A DNA stretch of 64,000 nucleotides from Lysobacteraceae bacterium PS02065 (lineage in GTDB: Bacteria > Pseudomonadota > Gammaproteobacteria > Xanthomonadales > Rhodanobacteraceae): assembly GCA_029959555.1 (NCBI GenBank), contig JASCPI010000012.1, forward strand, positions 1 to 64,000, read 5' to 3'. Numbering within the stretch: position 1 is the first letter of the stretch; each line of letters starts with the position of its first letter. The position numbers and the translations under genes were made by a program. The notes under the pieces are model-generated. The model was not told where the DNA came from, ran no database searches, and saw only the letters and a list, made by a program, of their open reading frames with translations. Of this stretch, positions 57,980-64,000 are shown piece by piece.

Positions 57980-58990
57980 ATGAGCAAGACGATTGCAGTC
58001 ATCCGGGGCGATGGTATCGGCCCCGAAATCGTCGACGCGACGCTGAGGGTGCTCGATGCCCTCGACGCGGGTCTTTCCTATGAATTCGTCGAAGCGGGTG
58101 TTGCGGCGCAGCAGGCGACGGGGGAATTGTTGCCCCAGGCGACCCTCGACGCGATCGCGCGCCACAAGGTGGCGCTCAAGGGGCCGCTCATGACCCCGAT
58201 CGGCGGCGGCTTCAGCTCGCTCAACGTCGAGTTGCGCAAGCGCTTCGACCTCTATGCCAACGTGCGTCCGGCGATCACGTTCCCGGGCACCAAGGCGCGC
58301 TACGAAGACATCGACGTCATCACCGTGCGCGAGAACACCGAGGGTGCGTACGGCTCGGAAGGCCAGACGCTGTCCGAGGACGGCGAGGTCGCGCAGTCGT
58401 TGATCCGCAACACCCGTCGCGGCTGCGAGCGTATCGTGCGTTACGCGTTCGAGATGGCGCGCAGCCAGGGGCGCAAGAAGGTGACGGCCGTGCACAAGGC
58501 CAACATCATGAAGACGACCTCGGGCCTGTTCCTCAAGATCGCGCGCGACGTCGCGCGCGAGTACGAGGACATCGCGTTCAACGAGATGATCGTCGACAAC
58601 ACCTGCATGCAGCTCGTCATGAACCCGCACCAGTTCGACGTGATCGTCACGACGAACCTGTTCGGCGACATCATCTCCGACCTGTGTGCCGGCCTCGTCG
58701 GCGGCCTCGGCCTCGCGCCCGGCGCCAACATCGGCACGGAGGCTGCGATCTTCGAAGCCGTGCACGGCTCCGCGCCGGACATCGCGGGCAAGGGTGTCGC
58801 CAATCCGTGCGCGCTGCTGCTCGGCGCCGCGCAGATGCTCGGCCACCTCGGCATGGAAGACCGCGCGCGCCAGCTGCGTTCGGCCATTCAAGCGACGCTC
58901 GAGGCGCGCGACCGCCTGACGCCAGACCTCGGCGGCAACGGCACGACCACGACGTTCACCGACGCGCTGATCGAGCGCCTGCGCGCCTGA
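57980..58990 (+). CDS. icd: isocitrate dehydrogenase, NAD-type
   Basis: A 336-residue beta-decarboxylating dehydrogenase. IAVIRGDGIGPEIVDATLRVLDAL opens the fold and DVITVRENTEGAYGSEGQ contains the isocitrate-binding S/N positions. The cofactor loop FEAVHGSAPDIAGKGVANP has D-I where NADP enzymes have K-Y, so NAD is the expected cofactor. It works in the TCA cycle. I used the ATG at 57980 (GGAG upstream) rather than a TTG six bases earlier. One base from the convergent thiD stop. Confidence 0.92.
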   Translation: MSKTIAVIRGDGIGPEIVDATLRVLDALDAGLSYEFVEAGVAAQQATGELLPQATLDAIARHKVALKGPLMTPIGGGFSSLNVELRKRFDLYANVRPAITFPGTKARYEDIDVITVRENTEGAYGSEGQTLSEDGEVAQSLIRNTRRGCERIVRYAFEMARSQGRKKVTAVHKANIMKTTSGLFLKIARDVAREYEDIAFNEMIVDNTCMQLVMNPHQFDVIVTTNLFGDIISDLCAGLVGGLGLAPGANIGTEAAIFEAVHGSAPDIAGKGVANPCALLLGAAQMLGHLGMEDRARQLRSAIQATLEARDRLTPDLGGNGTTTTFTDALIERLRA

Positions 58991-58991
58991 T

Positions 58992-59798
58992 TCAGGTGCG
59001 CGCAGCGAGGTGGTCGAGCACGACCGCCTCGCCTTTCCCGGGGCGATACGCGCGTTCGAGTGCACGGTGCACGAACGCGATCGCGTCGGCGACCGCCCCG
59101 TCGAGGGCGTTGCCTTTCGCCAGTCCCGCCGCGATCGCCGCGGCCAGCGAGCATCCCGTGCCGTGTCCCTCGACGTCGATCCTCGGCTGATCGAACCATC
59201 GCTCGCCGTTCGCGTCGACGAGCACGTCGTGCACGCGGGGGCCGGGGAGGTGGCCTCCCTTGAGCAGGACGGCGCGCGCGCCCATCGCGCACAGTTCGCG
59301 GGCGGCGGCGACGAGATCCTCGCGGCCGCGCAAGGGCCGTCCCAGCAACTGCTCGGCCTCGGGCACGTTGGGCGTCAGCAGGTCGGCGAGCGGCAGGAGG
59401 TGACGCTTCATCGTCGCGACGACACCGCCGCGCGCGAGTGCCGCCCCCGTGGTCGCGACGAGCACGGGATCGACGACGAGGGCCCGCGGCCGGTGCTGCT
59501 GCAGCCGGTCGGCGAGTACGCGCACCAGCGTCGGGCTGCCGAGCATGCCGGTCTTGACGGCGCCGATCCGGAAATCGTCGAACAGCGCATCGATCTGCGC
59601 GGCCAGCACGGTACCCGACGTCATCTGGATCGCGGTCACGCCGCGGGTGTTCTGGGCGGTCAGCGCGGTGATCGCGCTGAGGCCGTGCACCCCGAATGCC
59701 GCGAACGTACGCAGGTCCGCCTGGATGCCCGCACCGCCGCCGGAATCGGAGCCGGCGATGGTCATGGCGATCGGAGGAGCGGCGGGGACGTCGTGCAT
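58992..59798 (-). CDS. thiD: hydroxymethylpyrimidine/phosphomethylpyrimidine kinase
   Basis: A 268-residue ribokinase-fold enzyme phosphorylating HMP and HMP-P in thiamine synthesis. [41 protein letters not shown] is the diagnostic N-terminus, [11 protein letters not shown] and KGGHLPG follow, and [19 protein letters not shown] is the anion hole with the catalytic aspartate position. No TPP riboswitch is visible upstream. Confidence 0.95.
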   Translation of the reverse strand: MHDVPAAPPIAMTIAGSDSGGGAGIQADLRTFAAFGVHGLSAITALTAQNTRGVTAIQMTSGTVLAAQIDALFDDFRIGAVKTGMLGSPTLVRVLADRLQQHRPRALVVDPVLVATTGAALARGGVVATMKRHLLPLADLLTPNVPEAEQLLGRPLRGREDLVAAARELCAMGARAVLLKGGHLPGPRVHDVLVDANGERWFDQPRIDVEGHGTGCSLAAAIAAGLAKGNALDGAVADAIAFVHRALERAYRPGKGEAVVLDHLAART

Positions 59799-59973
59799 CG
59801 TGGCGTGGCCTGTTGGTTTTCTGCAACGGATCGGGCAGGGCAAACTCAGGGCAGGGCCGTCGACGGCCATTCCCGGCGTCCGCAAGGCGTGTTGCGTGCT
59901 TGACCCGGTGTTGCGTTTACGCGAATATGGGTCGTCAAGGATACATCCCTTCCCCGAACCGCAGCACAGGGCA

Positions 59974-61164
59974 ATGCAGCGGGCAACAGCAACGGCACCA
60001 AAGTGGGTGGGAGCGCTCAGCATCACGCTGGCGCTCCCCCTTTCTTCTTCCGCGCTTGGCGCGGACATCGTGGGCGCGTCCTACGGTGTGGCCGGCGCTC
60101 GCCCCGATGCCGCTGTGCCTTCGCGCTGGCGCGACTACGCGCTGGCCAGCATCACCCCCAGCTTCTCGTGGGCCCAGAAGGTCGACTCCACGCAGCCGGA
60201 CGTGCGTGACACGGCGTTCGGCGATGGCGCGACCACGATGCTGCTCGCCGCACTCGGCCAGTCCTCCAATGCATCGCTGAACCTGTCGGTCTCGCGTGCA
60301 ACGGTCGACGACCGCGCTCCGGTGCTGTCGCGTCCCGCGATCGACCTCGATGCCGAGTTGCCGCGCATCGGCCTGCAACGTTACGTCGTCGCGCCTTCCT
60401 ACGTCCACGCCTTCGGGCCGTCCGGATCGGTCGGCGTGACCGCCGTGCTCGCCTACCAGCGTTTCGCGAGCCTCGGCCTCGGTGCGATGCCGCTGCAGGA
60501 GGCGATGCCGTACTGGAACGGGCTCGGTTCCGAAACCTCGTACGGCGCCGGCGTGAGGCTCGATGTCGAGAACGCGCTGAGCGAGCGCCTGAGCTGGAGT
60601 GCCTCGTACCAGTCGCAGGTCGACATGGACGCCTTCAAGAACTACCGCGGCGTCTACGCCGAGCCGGGCCAGTTCGACATCCCGGCCAGCGCCGGCTTCG
60701 GCCTCAGCTATGCGCTCACGCGCATGCTGTCGTTCGATGTCGGCGTGCAGCGTGTCATGTACAGCGGCGTCAAGCCGTTCACGAGCTCGGCGTTGCCGAC
60801 CCGCTTCCTCGCTTTGCTCGGCACCGGTGCGAGCCCCGAGTTCGCATGGAAGGACCTCGACGTCTACAGCGCGGGCTGGACGCTGCACCACGCGTCGTTC
60901 GGTGAACTCGAACTGCGCTACACGACGCGCCAGCAGCCCTTGCCGACCTCGCGCGTGCTCGAGCGTGCCCTCGGCACCGATCCCTCCGACCACGCGATCG
61001 CGCTCGGCTATGCGCGCGCGATCGGCCGTCATGCGAGCCTTAGCCTGCAGACGGTGTACTCGACCGCGCCGTACTTCCTCGGTGTGCCGAGCTACCGCAC
61101 GCGCGATCCGTCGGGTGGCGGCGACAGCCTCGAGTTCGAGGCACTCTGGGCCATGCGTTTCTGA
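59974..61164 (+). CDS. FadL/OmpP1-like outer-membrane protein
   Basis: A 396-residue predicted outer-membrane barrel. Signal peptide to about residue 30 (SSSALGA). The late segment [34 protein letters not shown] resembles the F-x-W-x-D-x-x-V-Y block of FadL/TodX hydrophobic-substrate channels, but the protein is shorter than FadL (about 420-450) and lacks the N-terminal hatch motif NPA. It ends in F. AGGG precedes the start. A divergent position from thiD. Confidence 0.7.
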   Translation: MQRATATAPKWVGALSITLALPLSSSALGADIVGASYGVAGARPDAAVPSRWRDYALASITPSFSWAQKVDSTQPDVRDTAFGDGATTMLLAALGQSSNASLNLSVSRATVDDRAPVLSRPAIDLDAELPRIGLQRYVVAPSYVHAFGPSGSVGVTAVLAYQRFASLGLGAMPLQEAMPYWNGLGSETSYGAGVRLDVENALSERLSWSASYQSQVDMDAFKNYRGVYAEPGQFDIPASAGFGLSYALTRMLSFDVGVQRVMYSGVKPFTSSALPTRFLALLGTGASPEFAWKDLDVYSAGWTLHHASFGELELRYTTRQQPLPTSRVLERALGTDPSDHAIALGYARAIGRHASLSLQTVYSTAPYFLGVPSYRTRDPSGGGDSLEFEALWAMRF

Positions 61165-61398
61165 TATCGCCCTGCGTTCGCGCGTGTCGCGAATCGCACT
61201 CGTCCGCATCCCTTTCGCTTCCTTTCGGCCGACCAGGATGCGTACGCATGTGCCGCCGCGCCGAACACGACTGCTGCGCATCGCAGGCCGCCTGCGGAAG
61301 CCGCGAGCGACGCCTCGGCGGCGGCCTGTTCTCCGTTCATGAACATCTCGCGCGGAACGCTTGACGCGCGCGGGTGACCTCACCACAATACGCGGCTC

Positions 61399-61475
61399 GC
61401 CCGAATAGCTCAGCCGGTTAGAGCACTTGACTGTTAATCAGGGGGTCGTTGGTTCGAGTCCAACTTCGGGCGCCA
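61399..61475 (+). tRNA. tRNA-Asn (GTT anticodon)
   Basis: A complete 77-base cloverleaf: acceptor GCCCGAA / TTCGGGC, anticodon loop CTGTTAA with GTT, T-loop GGTTCGAGTCC, discriminator G and encoded CCA. A terminator follows. Confidence 0.98.
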
Positions 61476-61481
61476 TATCGC

Positions 61482-61515
61482 AAAGGGCCGGCAGCAATGC
61501 CGGCCCTTTTCTTTT
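61482..61515 (+). terminator. terminator of the tRNA-Asn gene
   Basis: A twelve-base-pair stem AAAGGGCCGGCA / TGCCGGCCCTTT with GCAA loop and a TTTTCTTTT tail, seven bases after the tRNA end. Confidence 0.9.
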
Positions 61516-61638
61516 GTCCAATGTTCGCTTCTGCGTCCCGTTGTTTCCTGGCGGCAGGGTAGACCGCCCACGTGCTCCGATGAGCTGCCGACATCGCGTG
61601 CTCATCGCCTGCGCGGGCTGTTCGTGCGACGTCTGACT

Positions 61639-62196
61639 TCAGGCTCCGATCGCCGCACACGCTGCCGCCGACTGATCCGGTGTCGGGGCGCCTCGGCGCA
61701 GCCTCCCGGCATTGCTCAGCACGAGCGTGACGGCATGCGCCTCGCCTCGGCGATCGCATACGGTCAGCGTGAGGTTGGTGCCGGAGGCCGAGCCGTCGGG
61801 CATGTAACGGATATGCGGACGCCCGCTCGTGCCCATGATGGCGAGGGCTGTCGATTGCGCCGGCGCGAGTGCGATGACGGCCTCGTCGCCGCCGCGGATG
61901 CCGTCCCGGTTCGGATCGTCGAAGACGATCCAGCCATGATGCCAGCGGCTGTCCGCCGAGCACGACTGCTGGTCGCGCGAGGGGCAGATGCTCACCGCAT
62001 GGCCTCGCGACACGGCGGCGGACCGTGCCTGGTTGATCGCGGTCGCCAGGGCGTGTCGCGCCGAGCGCGAGCCGGCGTCGGCGGACAGATCGCCGAGTGC
62101 GGGCAGTGCGATGCCGGCGAGGATCGCGAGGATGACGACGACGATGAGCATCTCGACCAGCGTGAAGCCGGCCTGCTGCGGAGGCATGCGGGTCAT
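61639..62196 (-). CDS. FimT/GspH-like type IV pseudopilin
   Basis: A 185-residue minor-pilin-type protein. The type III signal (QQAGFTLVEML, cleaved after G10; E15 at position +5) is followed by a hydrophobic helix IVVVILAILAGIALPAL. The mature domain has cysteines (CPSRDQQSCSADS) and RWHHGWIVFDDPNRDGI, the FimT/GspH pattern. Normally found in pilin clusters (fimT-pilVWXY1E); here alone beside a tRNA and uvrB. Confidence 0.9.
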   Translation of the reverse strand: MTRMPPQQAGFTLVEMLIVVVILAILAGIALPALGDLSADAGSRSARHALATAINQARSAAVSRGHAVSICPSRDQQSCSADSRWHHGWIVFDDPNRDGIRGGDEAVIALAPAQSTALAIMGTSGRPHIRYMPDGSASGTNLTLTVCDRRGEAHAVTLVLSNAGRLRRGAPTPDQSAAACAAIGA

Positions 62197-62349
62197 GGTG
62201 GTGATCCGGCGCGTTGGGGAAGGGCATCGTCGCGTGCGGTTCCCGCACGCCGCGATCGCATGCAACCCCTTGCGCACGTAGGAAAACGTCGACATATCCC
62301 GTCGGTGCGATGCCGCGCCTAGAATGCCCCCTTCCGCTCCGGAGCTCCC

Positions 62350-64000
62350 ATGTCCGACCGTTTCCAGCTCGTCTCGTCGTACACGCCTTCGGGTGACCAG
62401 CCGCAGGCGATCGAGCGGCTGACGGACGGTTTCGAGTCGGGCCTCGCGCACCAGACCCTGCTGGGCGTGACGGGCTCCGGCAAGACCTACACGATCGCCA
62501 ACGTCGTGCAGCGCGTGCAGCGGCCGACGCTGGTGCTCGCGCCGAACAAGACCCTCGCCGCGCAGCTCTACGGCGAGTTCAAGGAGTTCTTCCCTCACAA
62601 CTCGGTCGAGTACTTCGTCAGCTACTACGACTACTACCAGCCCGAGGCCTACGTCGCGGCGTCGGACACGTACATCGAGAAGGATTCGTCGATCAACGAG
62701 CACATCGAGCAGATGCGCCTGTCGGCGACCAAGGCGCTGCTGTCGCGTCGCGACGCGCTCATCGTGGCGACGGTGTCGGCGATCTACGGCCTCGGCAAGC
62801 CCGAGGACTACCTGCAGATGCGCCTGATCCTCGCGCGCGGCGAGCGCATCGACCAGCGCGCGCTGATCCGCCATCTCACCGAGTTGCAGTACACGCGCGG
62901 CGAGATGGAGCTGCGCCGCGGCAGCTACCGCGTGCGCGGCGAGACGATCGACGTGTTCCCGGCCGAGTCGGAGACCGAGGCGCTGCGCATCGAGCTGTTC
63001 GACGGGGAGATCGAGAACCTGAGCCTGTTCGATCCGCTCACCGGCGAATCGCTGCGCAAGGTGCCGCGCTACGTCGTCTACCCGAAGACGCATTACGCGA
63101 CGACGCGCCAGGCCACGCTCAACGCGATCGAGACGATCAAGCTCGAGCTTTCGGAGCGCCTCGCGCAGCTCTACGCATCCAACAAGCTGCTCGAGGCGCA
63201 GCGGCTGCAGCAGCGCACCCAGTTCGACCTCGAGATGATGGCCGAAATCGGCTACTGCAACGGCATCGAGAACTACTCGCGCCATCTCACCGGCAGCTTG
63301 CCCGGTGAGCCGCCGCCGACGCTGTTCGATTACCTGCCGCCCGATGCGCTGCTCGTCGTCGACGAATCGCACGTGACGATCCCGCAGCTCGGCGGCATGT
63401 ACAAGGGCGATCGCGCGCGCAAGGAGAACCTCGTCGAGTTCGGCTTCCGGCTGCCGTCGGCGCTGGACAACCGCCCGCTGCGCTTCGAGGAGTGGGAGCA
63501 GCGCGCGCCGCGCAGCATCTTCGTGTCGGCGACGCCGAGTGCGTACGAGCTCGAGAAATCGGCCGGCAGCATCACCGAACTCGTGGTACGCCCGACAGGG
63601 CTCATCGATCCCGAGGTCGAGATCCGCCCCGTGCGCACGCAGGTCGATGACCTGCTCTCGGAAGCCCACGCGCGCATCGCGATGGGCGATCGCGTGCTCG
63701 TCACCACGCTGACCAAGCGCATGGCCGAGAACCTCACCGAGTACCTGGGCGAACACGGCATCCGCGTGCGTTACCTGCATTCGGACATCGACACGGTAGA
63801 GCGCGTCGAGATCCTGCGTGACCTGCGCCTCGGCAAGTTCGACGTGCTCGTCGGCATCAACCTGCTGCGCGAGGGCCTGGACATGCCCGAGGTGTCGCTC
63901 GTCGCGATCCTCGACGCCGACAAGGAAGGCTTCCTGCGTTCGAGCGGCTCGCTGATCCAGACGATCGGTCGCGCGGCGCGCAACCTGCGCGGCAAGGCGA
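62350..64000 (+). CDS. uvrB: UvrB excinuclease subunit (partial, runs off the window)
   Basis: The first 550 codons of UvrB, the damage-verifying helicase-like subunit of nucleotide-excision repair, which hands DNA to UvrC. The P-loop [16 protein letters not shown] is near residues 36-51. [11 protein letters not shown] marks the beta-hairpin region (about residues 90-100), and [14 protein letters not shown] is the Walker B motif. Frame open to the edge; ~120 more residues expected. No clear LexA box is seen. A TAGAAT (62320-62325) may be the -10. Confidence 0.97.
   Translation, partial: MSDRFQLVSSYTPSGDQPQAIERLTDGFESGLAHQTLLGVTGSGKTYTIANVVQRVQRPTLVLAPNKTLAAQLYGEFKEFFPHNSVEYFVSYYDYYQPEAYVAASDTYIEKDSSINEHIEQMRLSATKALLSRRDALIVATVSAIYGLGKPEDYLQMRLILARGERIDQRALIRHLTELQYTRGEMELRRGSYRVRGETIDVFPAESETEALRIELFDGEIENLSLFDPLTGESLRKVPRYVVYPKTHYATTRQATLNAIETIKLELSERLAQLYASNKLLEAQRLQQRTQFDLEMMAEIGYCNGIENYSRHLTGSLPGEPPPTLFDYLPPDALLVVDESHVTIPQLGGMYKGDRARKENLVEFGFRLPSALDNRPLRFEEWEQRAPRSIFVSATPSAYELEKSAGSITELVVRPTGLIDPEVEIRPVRTQVDDLLSEAHARIAMGDRVLVTTLTKRMAENLTEYLGEHGIRVRYLHSDIDTVERVEILRDLRLGKFDVLVGINLLREGLDMPEVSLVAILDADKEGFLRSSGSLIQTIGRAARNLRGKA

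Noticed and set aside
61092..61346. 84-codon frame on the minus strand after the FadL-like gene
   Set aside because: It overlaps the end of that gene, has no domain and no ribosome site; composition is ordinary for chance.
62281..62349. SOS (LexA) box at uvrB
   Set aside because: No CTG-N10-CAG or TTAG-N6-TACTA-type palindrome is visible upstream of uvrB.

Overview
The window is dense, GC-rich chromosomal DNA from a gammaproteobacterium, most likely of the Xanthomonadales/Lysobacterales (Rhodanobacteraceae/Xanthomonadaceae type). Support for this comes from the phoB-phoR-ppk-ppx order, the folC-dedD-cvpA-purF order, the divergent suhB/trmJ pair, TPR-sulfotransferases, and secreted proteins with an IFxxG(F/L)E tail. 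This placement is inference from gene content and order; no database was searched. No phage, transposase, integrase or CRISPR array is visible, so the window looks like core chromosome with a few accessory islands.

Layout. 0-4.5 kb: a small stress-type membrane protein, an aminotransferase coupled to a glutaredoxin-like lipoprotein, malate dehydrogenase and the NhaA antiporter. 4.5-14.7 kb: a TonB-dependent receptor coupled to a secreted protein, propionyl-CoA synthetase, a TPR-sulfotransferase, a thioesterase, a TetR/MFS divergent pair with a small overlapping membrane-protein gene, and a glutathione transferase. 14.7-25.5 kb: a 968-residue Asp-box protein, 2,4-dienoyl-CoA reductase behind a PsrA-type operator, a SpoIIE-type phosphatase, and a LysR-controlled MFS/oxidoreductase group ending in a DODA-type dioxygenase. 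25.5-27.9 kb: an OmpA porin with a strong terminator, then a 0.75 kb gene-free tract full of intergenic repeats. 27.9-38.6 kb: suhB/trmJ, a DUF47-Pit phosphate transporter pair behind a Pho box, an acyltransferase, an alkyltransferase-like protein, a rhomboid protease, folC-dedD-cvpA-purF. 38.6-44.3 kb: a ferritin-like protein and a membrane/glycosyltransferase cluster. 44.3-47.5 kb: three secreted proteins of unknown function with an unusual leader hairpin. 47.5-59.8 kb: lpxH-ppi, the bepA-phoB-phoR-ppk-ppx run, glutaredoxin, NAD-type isocitrate dehydrogenase and thiD. 59.8-64 kb: a FadL-like outer-membrane protein, tRNA-Asn, a lone pseudopilin and the first 550 codons of uvrB.

Phosphate is the clearest linking theme. 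Two similar Pho-box candidates, TGTCAT-N6-GTAACA, lie before the DUF47-pit pair and before phoB, and phoB heads a tightly overlapping run with the polyphosphate kinase and exopolyphosphatase. Fatty-acid and propionate metabolism form a second theme (prpE, fadH, FadL-like porin, thioesterase).

The most unusual observations are a terminator-type hairpin that, when folded, places an AGGAG seven bases before the next start codon (46.1 kb); an IFxxG(F/L)E tail shared by two unrelated secreted proteins; a PhoR kinase with no membrane segment; and a phoB Pho box inside the end of bepA.
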